A model generated the notes under the pieces. It had not been told where the DNA came from. It worked only from the letters and a program-made list of their open reading frames with translations, and ran no database searches. A DNA stretch of 64,000 bases from RBG-16-66-20 sp036560705. Its GTDB lineage: Bacteria > Pseudomonadota > Gammaproteobacteria > Burkholderiales > SG8-39. This document shows positions 7,202-14,901 of this stretch, piece after piece (the stretch's first letter is position 1; the number at the start of each line of letters is the position of its first letter). Position numbers and translations under genes: made by a program. The DNA is taken from assembly GCA_036560705.1 (NCBI GenBank), contig DATBQR010000058.1, positions 91,741 to 155,740 of the forward strand. Direction: 5' to 3'.

Positions 7202-8390
7202 TCCGAGCGGCCCCGCTTGCGATCAGCTTCTCGATTTCCGCCTCCGTGAGCTTCGCTTCGCGCAGGATTTCGCGCGTGTGCTCGCCCTGGCGTGGCGCGT
7301 GGCGGCGGTATTCGGGCGGCGATTCCGACCACTCCGAGGGGACGGCCATGGTGCGGATGCTGCCTTCGGTGGGATGCTCGACGGCGCGGAAATACCCGGT
7401 CGCGGCGAGGTGCGGGTCGTCGATGATGTCGTCCAGGCTGTTCATGCGCTGCACCGGGATGTCGGCGCCTTCCATGGCCGCGATCCACTCGGCGGTGCTG
7501 CGCTTCTTCATCTCGGCGGCGATCAGCAGGTAGGCGCCCTCGAAGTCCCGGCTGCGCGCTTCCTGCGTAACGAATTTCGGGTCGGCGAGCAGTTCGGGCC
7601 GCCCGATCAGCTCGAAGAACGCGCGCCACTGCTTGTCGTTGTAGACCAGCACGCAGACATGACCGTCGCGGGTCTCGTAGGGCCGGCGCTCCTTCGCCAG
7701 CATGCGGGCATAGCCGGGCTTGCCACTCTGCGGCAGGTAGGTGTAGCCGCCCATGTGCTCGCCCATCACCGTCTGCAGCAGGCTTTCGAACATCGGCACG
7801 TCCACGCGCTGTCCCTTGCCGCTTTTCTCTCGGTGATAGAGCGCGGCGCAGACTGCGTTGACGATGTGCAGTCCGGCCGAGCGGTCGGCGAGGGTCGCCG
7901 GCACGTAGCGCGGCGTCTCGGCGCCGGCTTCCCGGGCCAGCCAGGGCAGCCCGACCGCGCCCTGGATGAGATCGTCGTACGCCGCCTTCGCCGCGTAAGG
8001 CCCGCGTTGCGAATAGCCGAAAGCGCCGACGTAGATGAGGCGCGGATTCACCGCGCGCACTTCCTCGTAGGAGAGCCTGAGGCGCGCCATCGCCTGCGGC
8101 CGGATGTTGTAGACCAGCACGTCGGCGTCTTTGGCGATCGCCAGGCAGGCCGCGCGCCCGCCGTCCTTCTTCAGGTCGAGCACGATCGAACGCTTGTTGC
8201 GGTTGGCGTTCATGAAGATGTGCCCCATGCCCTTGGAGCGCATCGGCGCGTTGTGGCGCATGACGTCGCCTTCGGGCGGCTCGAGCTTGACAACGTCCGC
8301 TCCGTAATCGGCGAGGATCTGCGTCGCGTACGGCCCCATCACCACCGTGGTGAGGTCGAGGATACGTACGCCGTCAAGAGGACCGCTCAC
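7197..8390 (-). CDS. CaiB/BaiF (family III) CoA-transferase
   Basis: A 397-residue family III CoA-transferase, which moves CoA between acyl-CoA and a carboxylic acid. It opens GPLDGVRILDLTTVVMGPYA, the family's N-terminal Rossmann strand, then DVVKLEPPEGD and NRNKRSIVLDLK. The region AAYDDLIQGAVGL contains the conserved Asp expected to carry the acyl-CoA anhydride. The C-terminal part (GHTREIL-like: QGEHTREILRE) is also typical. Start GTG 8390 gives the normal N-terminus. It lies 25 bases after a Bug-type binding protein gene, a pairing often seen for uptake and activation of carboxylic acids; the actual substrate cannot be told from sequence. Confidence 0.87.
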   Translation of the reverse strand: MSGPLDGVRILDLTTVVMGPYATQILADYGADVVKLEPPEGDVMRHNAPMRSKGMGHIFMNANRNKRSIVLDLKKDGGRAACLAIAKDADVLVYNIRPQAMARLRLSYEEVRAVNPRLIYVGAFGYSQRGPYAAKAAYDDLIQGAVGLPWLAREAGAETPRYVPATLADRSAGLHIVNAVCAALYHREKSGKGQRVDVPMFESLLQTVMGEHMGGYTYLPQSGKPGYARMLAKERRPYETRDGHVCVLVYNDKQWRAFFELIGRPELLADPKFVTQEARSRDFEGAYLLIAAEMKKRSTAEWIAAMEGADIPVQRMNSLDDIIDDPHLAATGYFRAVEHPTEGSIRTMAVPSEWSESPPEYRRHAPRQGEHTREILREAKLTEAEIEKLIASGAARI

Positions 8391-8415
8391 GGCGGGATTG
8401 TATGCAGATTGACGC

Positions 8416-9366
8416 CTACTGCGGCTGGATTCCGGCTTCCTTGACGAGGTGCGCCCACTTGGCGATCTCGGTCTGGATGAAGCCCGCGAGTTGCGCCGGA
8501 TCCATCGGCGCGACGTCGGTGCCCAGCGTGCCGAACTTTGCGGCCACGTCGGATTTCGCCAGCGCTTTTGCGGTGGCGGCGTGAAGCGCGGAAACAATCT
8601 CTCTTGGCGTGCCCGCAGGCGCCATCAGGGCGAACCACGCGATCAGTTCGTAGCCTTTCAGTTCCTCGGCGATGGCGGGTACTTCCGGCGCGAGCGGCGA
8701 GCGTTTCTCGGAGGTCACCGCCAGCCCGCGCAGCTTGCCGCCTTTCGACTGGGCGAGCGCGTTGGCAAGATCGGCGAAGGTAAAGCTGATCGACCCGCCG
8801 AGCACATCGGTGATCGCTTGAGGCAACCCTTTGTAGGGCACGTCGACGAAATCGATCTTGCCCATCGACCGCAGCATTGCCTGCGATACCTGCGATCCGG
8901 ACGAGCCGTAGCCCGCGGAGAGCTTGCCGGGGTTTGCTTTCACATAGGCAAGGAACTCCTTCAGATTTTTCGCCGGAAACTCGGGCGTCACCATCAGCAT
9001 GAATGAAATGGTGCCGAGGCGCGCGACGGGAGCGAAGTCCTTCACCGGGTCGTAGCGCAATTCCCTGAACAGGCTGGCTGCCGCCGCCTGCGGCGTGTTG
9101 GTGGTCACCATGAGCGTGTAGCCGTCCGGCGCGCTCCTGGCGACGCTCTCGGCGGCAATGGTGCCTTGCGCGCCGGGTTTGTTGTCGACCACGAACGGCT
9201 GCGCCAGCGCGGCCTGCAACTCCTGGCCGACGACGCGTGCGATCTGGTCGGTGGCGCTGCCGGCGGGGAAAGGCACGACGAGCTTGACGGGTTTCGACGG
9301 ATAGCTTTGCGCAAGGACTGCGGCAGAGAAAAAAATTCCGGCAACGACCCCGATCCATTTGCTCAC
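8416..9366 (-). CDS. Bug/TctC-family periplasmic solute-binding protein
   Basis: A 316-residue extracytoplasmic receptor of the tripartite tricarboxylate/Bug family, very abundant in betaproteobacteria. Signal peptide SKWIGVVAGIFFSAAVLAQS is followed by YPSKPVKLVVPFPAGSATD, the conserved ligand-carboxylate loop, and then VDNKPGAQGTIAAE and PDGYTLMVTTN. Start GTG 9366 has GGGAGAAAACC upstream. No TctA/TctB membrane genes are in view, as is usual for orphan Bug proteins. It sits between EI of the PTS (11 bases away) and the CoA-transferase, so it may be read through from the gsh-pts transcript. Ligand unknown. Confidence 0.9.
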   Translation of the reverse strand: MSKWIGVVAGIFFSAAVLAQSYPSKPVKLVVPFPAGSATDQIARVVGQELQAALAQPFVVDNKPGAQGTIAAESVARSAPDGYTLMVTTNTPQAAAASLFRELRYDPVKDFAPVARLGTISFMLMVTPEFPAKNLKEFLAYVKANPGKLSAGYGSSGSQVSQAMLRSMGKIDFVDVPYKGLPQAITDVLGGSISFTFADLANALAQSKGGKLRGLAVTSEKRSPLAPEVPAIAEELKGYELIAWFALMAPAGTPREIVSALHAATAKALAKSDVAAKFGTLGTDVAPMDPAQLAGFIQTEIAKWAHLVKEAGIQPQ

Positions 9367-9377
9367 GGTTTTCTCCC

Positions 9378-11105
9378 TCAGGAATTCAATTTCGCCAACA
9401 ACTCTCTGGTCTTGGCGGGATCCGACTGGCGCAGCACGCGCTGCGCGAGCGGCTGCGCCTCGGCGAGGTTGGTGCGCAGCACCCGCTCCTTGATCGACAG
9501 CAACTGCTGCGCGTGCATCGAGAAATTGCGCAGGCCGAAGCCGAGCAAGAGGCGGGTCAGGCCCGGCTCGCCCGCCATCTCGCCGCACACGGCGACCGGC
9601 GTGCCGCCGCGGTTGGCGGCCTGGATGGTATGCGCGATCAGGTGCAGCACCGCCGGGTGCAGCGGATCGTAGAGGTGCGCGACGGCATCGTCGGTGCGGT
9701 CGATCGCCAGCGTGTACTGGATCAGGTCGTTGGTGCCGATGGAGAGGAAATCCAGGCGCCGCATGAACATCGGCAGCGCCAGCGCCGCCGCCGGCACCTC
9801 GATCATGCCGCCCACCTCGACCGACTTGTCGTAGTCGATGCGCTTGTCCTCCAGCTGCTGCCTGGCCTGCTTCACCATCGTCAGCGACTGGTCGATTTCG
9901 TGAGCGTGCGCGAGCATCGGCAGCAGGATCTTGATTTTGCCGAACTTCGAGGCGCGCAGGATCGCGCGCAGCTGGGCGAGGAACAGCTGCGGCTCGGCGA
10001 GGCAGTAGCGGATGGCGCGCAGCCCCAGCGCCGGGTTGGGCATGTCCGCCGGGCCGCCCTCGGTGATCGCCTTGTCGGCGCCCAGGTCCAGCGTGCGGAT
10101 CACCACCGGGCGGCCGTCCATGGCTTTGGCGACGTCGCGGTAGGCCTCGAATTGTTCGTCCTCGCTCGGCAGCACCTTGCGGTTCATGAACAGGAACTCG
10201 GTGCGGAACAGGCCGACGCCCTGGGCGCCCGACTCCTGCACGTCGCCCAGGTCCTGCGGCAGCTCGATGTTGGCGAACAGTTCCACCGGCGTGCCGTCCA
10301 GCGTCGCCGAAGGCGTCGATTTCAGGCGCTTCAACTTCTGCCGCTCCAGGCCGTGCTGCGACTGGCGCAGGCGGTACTCGCCCAGCACCACCGGGTCCGG
10401 GTCGACCACCAGCACGCCCTGCAGGCCATCCACGATCAGCAGGTCGTTCTCGCGGACCATGTGGCGCGCGTGGTGCAGGCCCACCAGCGCCGGGATGTTC
10501 AGGCTGCGCGCGACGATGGCGGTGTGCGAAGTGACGCCGCCGACGTCGGTCACGAAGCCGCCGAACTTGTGTCGCTTGAAGAGGATCATGTCGGCGGGCG
10601 ACAGGTCGTGCGCGACCACGATCAGGTTGTGCTCGGCCGAGGGCAGCGGCGCGCTCGGGCCCTGCGCGCCGGCGAGCGCCTTCAGCACCCGCTCGACCAC
10701 CTGCTCGATGTCCTGCCGCCGCTCGCGCAGGTAGGGGTCCTCCATCTCCTCGAACTGCGCCACCAGCTTCTCCATCTGCTGCACCAGCGCCCACTCGGCA
10801 TTGGTGCGGCGCTCGCGGATCAGCTCCTGCGGCGCCTGCGACAGCGAGGAGTCCTCGAGGATCATGCGGTGCAGGTTGATGAAGGCGGCGAATTCGCCTG
10901 GCGCGTCGTCCGGGATCTGCCCTTCCAGCGCCGCCAGCTCCTGCTTGGCGCGCGCGATGGCGGCGTCGAAGCGGAAGATTTCCGCCTGCACCGAGGCTTC
11001 CGGGATTTCGTAGTGCGCCGCCTCCAGCCGGGCGCTGGAAACCAGGTGCGCGTGACCGATCGTGATGCCGGCAGATACCGCGACGCCGTGCAGCACGAAA
11101 TTCAC
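9378..11105 (-). CDS. ptsI: PTS enzyme I (phosphoenolpyruvate-protein phosphotransferase)
   Basis: Takes phosphate from PEP and passes it to HPr. The phospho-histidine motif GGVTSHTAIVARSL is at ~residue 190-203. The PEP-binding domain shows GLFRTEFLFMNR, the Arg motif VIRTLDLGADK, SIGTNDLIQYTLAIDR and the C-terminal VCGEMAGEP with the catalytic Cys. About 575 residues and no GAF domain, so EI rather than EI-Ntr. GTG 11105 gives the family-like start NFVLHGVAVSAG; a TTG at 11117 is the alternative and neither has a clear ribosome site. HPr and EIIA-Man lie upstream but no EIIB/EIIC, so the system is likely regulatory. Confidence 0.9.
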   Translation of the reverse strand: MNFVLHGVAVSAGITIGHAHLVSSARLEAAHYEIPEASVQAEIFRFDAAIARAKQELAALEGQIPDDAPGEFAAFINLHRMILEDSSLSQAPQELIRERRTNAEWALVQQMEKLVAQFEEMEDPYLRERRQDIEQVVERVLKALAGAQGPSAPLPSAEHNLIVVAHDLSPADMILFKRHKFGGFVTDVGGVTSHTAIVARSLNIPALVGLHHARHMVRENDLLIVDGLQGVLVVDPDPVVLGEYRLRQSQHGLERQKLKRLKSTPSATLDGTPVELFANIELPQDLGDVQESGAQGVGLFRTEFLFMNRKVLPSEDEQFEAYRDVAKAMDGRPVVIRTLDLGADKAITEGGPADMPNPALGLRAIRYCLAEPQLFLAQLRAILRASKFGKIKILLPMLAHAHEIDQSLTMVKQARQQLEDKRIDYDKSVEVGGMIEVPAAALALPMFMRRLDFLSIGTNDLIQYTLAIDRTDDAVAHLYDPLHPAVLHLIAHTIQAANRGGTPVAVCGEMAGEPGLTRLLLGFGLRNFSMHAQQLLSIKERVLRTNLAEAQPLAQRVLRQSDPAKTRELLAKLNS

Positions 11106-11139
11106 AGGGGCGGGCAAGGCTTCAAGGGGCGGGTCCTTT

Positions 11140-11409
11140 TCACTCTCCCTCGTCGAACCTGTCGGCGATCAGTTTTTGCAGGGCGGCGAGTGCCGCCTCC
11201 GCGTCATCGCCTTGCGCATCAATGGTGATGGAGGCGCCCTTGCCGGCGGCCAGCATCATCACGCCCATGATGCTTTTCGCGTTCACCTTGCGGCCGTTGC
11301 GCGACAGCCAGACCTCGCACGTGAAGCTGCTGGCGACCTGCGTGAGCTTGGCCGAGGCCCGCGCATGCAGGCCCAGCTTGTTGACGATCTGTACCTCAGC
11401 GCTTGCCAT
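11140..11409 (-). CDS. ptsH: HPr phosphocarrier protein
   Basis: 89 residues. It has the active-site motif NKLGLHARASAKLTQVA (His ~15) and the regulatory-serine loop NAKSIMGVMMLAAGKG (Ser ~46) typical of HPr. It receives phosphate from enzyme I and would pass it to the EIIA-Man domain protein encoded just upstream. Start ATG 11409 is chosen because it overlaps the EIIA stop (TGATG); a GTG one codon earlier is also possible. It lies in the run gshA-gshB-EIIA-HPr-EI on the minus strand, with the same spacing seen in many betaproteobacteria. Confidence 0.93.
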   Translation of the reverse strand: MASAEVQIVNKLGLHARASAKLTQVASSFTCEVWLSRNGRKVNAKSIMGVMMLAAGKGASITIDAQGDDAEAALAALQKLIADRFDEGE

Positions 11410-11846
11410 CACGGCACCCGTGATCCGTCACCACGCCCCGCGTGGTCCTTCCCGCAGGTATCCGTGGTCATGTGTACCACGCCCTCGGTGCCGCCTGAAA
11501 GCGCTTTCTCGACCGCGGCGGCCAGTCCCTGGTCGCGGTAGGTGAGCGCGCGGATCAGCATCGGCAGGTTGACTCCCGAGATGCCCTCGACGCGGCCCGG
11601 CACCAGCAGCTTGAGGGCGATGTTGCCGGGGGTGGCGCCGTAGATATCCGTCAGCACCAGCACCCCGTCGCCTTCGTCGAGCTGGCGCACCAGGTCGCTC
11701 GCCTGCGGCAGGATCGCCTCCGGATCGTCGTGCACCGTGATGCCGACCTGGCGCACCCGCAGCGGGCGCTTGCCGATCACATGGCTGGCCGAGTGGATCA
11801 GCGCCTCGCCGAAGGCGCCGTGCGCGACGATGAGGATGCCGATCAT
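11409..11846 (-). CDS. PTS EIIA component, mannose family
   Basis: A 145-residue single-domain EIIA of the mannose/fructose family. The N-terminus MIGILIVAHGAFGEALIHSA includes the phospho-accepting His10 region, and LTDIYGATPGNIALKLL is the conserved second motif. Usually such a protein feeds EIIB/EIIC sugar transport, but none is present here. With HPr and EI it forms the truncated, probably regulatory PTS of betaproteobacteria. Start ATG 11846 overlaps the gshB stop by four bases (ATGA), and its own stop overlaps the HPr start, so all three are translationally coupled. Confidence 0.9.
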   Translation of the reverse strand: MIGILIVAHGAFGEALIHSASHVIGKRPLRVRQVGITVHDDPEAILPQASDLVRQLDEGDGVLVLTDIYGATPGNIALKLLVPGRVEGISGVNLPMLIRALTYRDQGLAAAVEKALSGGTEGVVHMTTDTCGKDHAGRGDGSRVP

Positions 11847-12793
11847 CGCGTGGTTCCTTTTATTTTTTTCTCCAGGGAATCCATAAAAGCGCCGGCGACA
11901 TCAAAACCCGTCTGGTCCTGGATCTCGCGGGCGCAGGTCGGGCTGGTCACGTTGATCTCGGTGAGGTGCTCGCCGATCACGTCCAGGCCGACCAGCAGCA
12001 GGCCGCGCGCGGCGAGCACCGGCCCGAGCGTCTCGGCGATTTTCCGGTCATGCGCCGACAGCGGCTGCGCGACGCCGCGCCCGCCCGCCGCCAGGTTGGC
12101 GCGCGACTCGCCCGGCTTGGCGAGGCGCGCGAGCACGTGGGGCACCGGCTTGCCATCGATCAGCAGGAGGCGCTTGTCGCCGTCCTTGATCGCCGGGAGG
12201 TAGCGCTGCGCCATGATCGAGCGCGCGCCGCCCTGCACCATGGTCTCGACGATCACGTTGCGGTTCGGGTCGTCCTGCCGCACGCGGAAAATGCTTTCCC
12301 CGCCCATGCCATCGAGGCGCTTCAGGATCACGTCGCGATGCTCGTCGATGAACGCCTGCACCGATTGCGGGTCGCGCGTCGCCAGCGTCGGCGCGACGAA
12401 CTGCGGGAATTCGAGGATGCCGAGCTTCTCGTTCTGGTCGCGGATAGCGGCGGGCCTGTTGAACACGCGCGCGCCGTCGCGTTCGGCCTGCGACAGCAGC
12501 CAGGTGCTGGTCATGTATTCGAGGTCGAACGGCGGGTCCTTGCGCATCAGCACCGCGTCGAAGGAGGCGAGCTCGGCCTGCTCCGGCGGGTGCGGCCGGT
12601 ACCAGTCCTCGTCGTTGTCGGTCAGCGACAGGCGGCCGGCGCGCGCGAATACGCGGTTCCTCCAGTGCAGGTCCGCCTGCTCGCAGGAAAAAATCTGGTG
12701 GCCGCGCGCCTGCGCCGAGCGCATCAGCGCCACGCTGGTGTCCTTGTAGCCCTTGAGCGACTCCAGCGGATCGAGGATGAAGAGCAGTTTCAC
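11843..12793 (-). CDS. gshB: Glutathione synthetase
   Basis: Joins gamma-glutamylcysteine to glycine using ATP, completing glutathione in the cytosol. The 316-residue protein has the prokaryotic GshB N-domain (MKLLFILDPLESLKGYKDTS, then MRKDPPFDLEYMTSTWLL). The ATP-grasp signatures are DVILKRLDGMGGESIFRV, RYLPAIKDGDKRLLLIDG and VGLDVIGEHLTEINVTSPT, the last carrying the metal-binding Glu/Asn. Length is typical. It lies seven bases after gshA, and its stop overlaps the start of the EIIA gene. Confidence 0.95.
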   Translation of the reverse strand: MKLLFILDPLESLKGYKDTSVALMRSAQARGHQIFSCEQADLHWRNRVFARAGRLSLTDNDEDWYRPHPPEQAELASFDAVLMRKDPPFDLEYMTSTWLLSQAERDGARVFNRPAAIRDQNEKLGILEFPQFVAPTLATRDPQSVQAFIDEHRDVILKRLDGMGGESIFRVRQDDPNRNVIVETMVQGGARSIMAQRYLPAIKDGDKRLLLIDGKPVPHVLARLAKPGESRANLAAGGRGVAQPLSAHDRKIAETLGPVLAARGLLLVGLDVIGEHLTEINVTSPTCAREIQDQTGFDVAGAFMDSLEKKIKGTTR

Positions 12794-12800
12794 GCGCAGG

Positions 12801-14096
12801 CTATGCCGCGGCCGGAGCCGTCTGTTCCAGTTCCAGCGCGGCGGCGGCGAGCGCGAGGCGGCCCACCACGCCGTAGGCGTAGAAGCGGTTGGGCGGCGCG
12901 TCGCAGCCCGCGTGCGGATCCGGCACGCTGCAGGATTTCTCGAAGGCGAGCGGCACGAAATGCATGCCGGGCGCGTTCAGGTTCTCGTCCGCGGCGCGCG
13001 CGCCGTGCACGCGGTAGAAGCCGCCGATGACGTAATGGTCGATCATGTACACCACCGGCTCGGCGGCTTTTTCCTCGACGCGCTCGACCGTGTGCACGCC
13101 CTCCTGGATGATCACGTCGTGCACCGCCAGCCCTTCCTTCACCACCGCCATCTTGTTGCGCTGCTTGCGGTTGAGATCGCGCACTTCCGCGGCGTCGTGC
13201 ACCATCATCACGCCCATGCCGTAGGTGCCGGCGTCGGCCTTGACGGCGACATAGGGCCGGTCCTTGATGCCGTACTCGAGGTACTTGGCGCGGATTTTTT
13301 CCAGCAGCGACGAAACATTGGAGGCGAGGCATTCCTCGCCCTCGCGCGCCTGGAAGTCGATCTCGCCGCAGCGCGCGTGGTAGGGATTCACCAGCCACGG
13401 ATCGATCTGCAGCAGTTGCGCGAACTCCGCCGCGACCTGGTCGTAAGCAGAAAAGTGGCTGGATTTCCGGCGCACCGCCCAGCCCGCGTGCAGCGGCGGC
13501 AGCAGCACCTGCTCGTCCAGCCCGCGCAGAATTTCCGGGATGCCGGCGGACAGGTCGTTGTTGACCAGGATGGCGCAGGGATCGAATCCTTCCACGCCCA
13601 GCCGCCCGCCCGTGCCGGATGTGACCCGTTTCAGCGGCTCGGCGATCAGCTTCCTGCCGGTCGCCGTCTCGAGCTCGGTCGGCGCGGTGATTTCCGGATT
13701 CAGGCTGCCGATGCGCACCTCGAGCCCCGTCTGGCGCAGGATCGCCGCCAGCGTGGCGACGTTTTCCAGGTACCACCGGTTGCGCGTGTGGTTCTCCGGG
13801 ATCAGCAGCAGGTTCTTCGCGTCGGGGCAGATTTTCTCGATCGCCGCGGTGGCCGCCTGCACCGCGAGCGGCGTGAACGCCGGGCCGAGGTTGTTGAAGC
13901 CGCCGGGGAACAGGTTGGTGTCCACCGGCGCCAGCTTGAAGCCGGAATTGCGCAGGTCCACCGAACAGTAGAAGGGCGCTTCCTGCGCCTGCCAGCGCAG
14001 GCGGAACCAGCGCTCGATCGCCACGTTGGCATCCAGCACGCGCTGCTCCAGTTCGAGCAGCGGGCCGTTGAGTGCGGTAATGAGATGCGGGACCAT
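12801..14096 (-). CDS. gshA: Glutamate-cysteine ligase, proteobacterial type
   Basis: First step of glutathione synthesis. The 431-residue protein starts MVPHLITALNGPLLELEQRV and contains EAPFYCSVDLRNSGFKLAPV, FPGGFNNL, ENHTRNRWYLENV and VAVKADAGTYGMGVMMV. This is the pattern of the beta/gamma-proteobacterial GshA family, which is unrelated in sequence to E. coli GshA and always neighbours gshB. AGGGGG lies a few bases before ATG 14096, supporting the start. A GC-rich perfect palindrome separates it from the upstream cytochrome gene. Confidence 0.92.
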   Translation of the reverse strand: MVPHLITALNGPLLELEQRVLDANVAIERWFRLRWQAQEAPFYCSVDLRNSGFKLAPVDTNLFPGGFNNLGPAFTPLAVQAATAAIEKICPDAKNLLLIPENHTRNRWYLENVATLAAILRQTGLEVRIGSLNPEITAPTELETATGRKLIAEPLKRVTSGTGGRLGVEGFDPCAILVNNDLSAGIPEILRGLDEQVLLPPLHAGWAVRRKSSHFSAYDQVAAEFAQLLQIDPWLVNPYHARCGEIDFQAREGEECLASNVSSLLEKIRAKYLEYGIKDRPYVAVKADAGTYGMGVMMVHDAAEVRDLNRKQRNKMAVVKEGLAVHDVIIQEGVHTVERVEEKAAEPVVYMIDHYVIGGFYRVHGARAADENLNAPGMHFVPLAFEKSCSVPDPHAGCDAPPNRFYAYGVVGRLALAAAALELEQTAPAAA

Positions 14097-14129
14097 GGCA
14101 GGACCCCCTTTAATCCGGTGGCTGAAGAC

Positions 14130-14147
14130 GCGGGGCCGCGGCCCCGC
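14130..14147. other. 18-bp perfect GC palindrome between cytochrome and gshA genes
   Basis: GCGGGGCCGCGGCCCCGC is a perfect palindrome between the cytochrome stop (14170) and the gshA start (14096). It has no T-tract on either strand, so it is not a canonical intrinsic terminator; it could be a pause site or mRNA-end stabiliser. Confidence 0.5.
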
Positions 14148-14169
14148 TTGACGGGCGGCGCGCGGACTC

Positions 14170-14700
14170 CTACTTCTTGGCGGCCGCGGCGGGCTTGGGT
14201 TGCGCCGGCTCGGCCGGCTCTTTCAGGCTGCCGCCGGACTGGTTCGCCATGTAGACGATGGCGCGCGAGAGCTCGAAATCTGTCAGGTCAGCCGCGCCGC
14301 CGCGCGGCGGCATGGCTTTCTCGCCCTTGATCGCAGTCGCGAGCAGGTGGTTGAAGCCTTCCTTGATGCGCGGTCCCCAGGCGGCCTTGTCGCCGATCTT
14401 GGGCGCGCCCGCGGCGCCGGTGAGGTGGCAGGCCCCGCAAATCGCCTTGACGATTTCCTCGCCCGCGCGCGGCGCGCCGGGTGCTCCGGGCGCGGCGCCG
14501 AATTCCACCGTGGCGATCGGCCGGATGCGCGCGGCGACCGCCTCCGGCGTGAGCGCGGCGGGATCCGCGTGCGGCCGGTTTATCACCAGCTGCACCACCA
14601 TCACGATGCCGAAGATCGGCACCACGAAGGCAAGCAGGATCACGGTGATCAGCTGCTGCGGCGTCTTGATGAAAGAGGAATGCTCGTCGTGCTCGGCCAT
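14170..14700 (-). CDS. Membrane-anchored cytochrome c5-type monoheme protein
   Basis: 176 residues. An N-terminal cytoplasmic tip (MAEHDEHSSFIKTPQQ) is followed by one membrane helix (~19-40, TVILLAFVVPIFGIVMVVQL), a linker rich in Ala/Pro/Gly, and the heme c motif ICGACH (Cys88, Cys91, His92). The axial Met is probably in KAMPPRGG (~135), followed by the conserved helix FELSRAIVYMANQSGG. This is the cytochrome c5 (CccA-like) layout; it would carry electrons in the periplasm while tethered to the inner membrane. The tail is Ala/Lys/Pro-rich. GGGGA upstream of ATG 14700 supports the start. Confidence 0.88.
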   Translation of the reverse strand: MAEHDEHSSFIKTPQQLITVILLAFVVPIFGIVMVVQLVINRPHADPAALTPEAVAARIRPIATVEFGAAPGAPGAPRAGEEIVKAICGACHLTGAAGAPKIGDKAAWGPRIKEGFNHLLATAIKGEKAMPPRGGAADLTDFELSRAIVYMANQSGGSLKEPAEPAQPKPAAAAKK

Positions 14701-14765
14701 GCGGCGTCCCCGGAACAGTGCGTGTAAAATGCTGATTTTAGCGTGAAACTCGCGGTATCAGGAAG

Positions 14766-14842
14766 GCGCCCGTAGCTCAGCTGGATAGAGTACTGCCCTC
14801 CGAAGGCAGGGGTCGGACGTTCGAATCGTCTCGGGCGCGCCA
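14766..14842 (+). tRNA. tRNA-Arg (anticodon CCG)
   Basis: A full cloverleaf reads GCGCCCG acceptor (14766-14772), TA, then a D arm with GCTCAGCTGGATAGAG. The anticodon arm is CTGCC-CTCCGAA-GGCAG with anticodon CCG reading CGG codons. The variable loop is followed by a T arm with TTCGAAT and the closing CGGGCGC. G73 is followed by an encoded CCA (14840-14842). It is a solitary tRNA gene between the divergent cytochrome gene and a terminator. Confidence 0.95.
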
Positions 14843-14859
14843 ACACTGCAAACCAAAGA

Positions 14860-14886
14860 AAAGGCCGCCCGCGGGCGGCCTTTTTC
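14860..14886. terminator. Bidirectional intrinsic terminator
   Basis: AAGGCCGCCCGCGGGCGGCC forms a ten-base-pair self-complementary stem followed by TTTTT on the plus strand and preceded by AGAAAAG (TTTTC on the minus strand). It ends the tRNA-Arg transcript and the convergent dienelactone hydrolase transcript. Confidence 0.9.
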
Positions 14887-14901
14887 ATTGCGTCGAAAAA
14901 A

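Noticed and set aside
8416..10794. 792-codon frame joining an unrelated N-terminus to the Bug protein
   Set aside because: The N-terminal part is an out-of-frame reading of EI. The Bug protein has its own signal peptide and ribosome site at GTG 9366.
12753..14330. 525-codon plus-strand open frame opposite gshA
   Set aside because: Shadow of gshA and part of the cytochrome gene; composition is that of reversed codons and gshA is unmistakable.
14766..14842. tRNA-Arg as an integration site
   Set aside because: No direct repeat of the tRNA 3' end or integrase was seen within the window; both sides are core genes.
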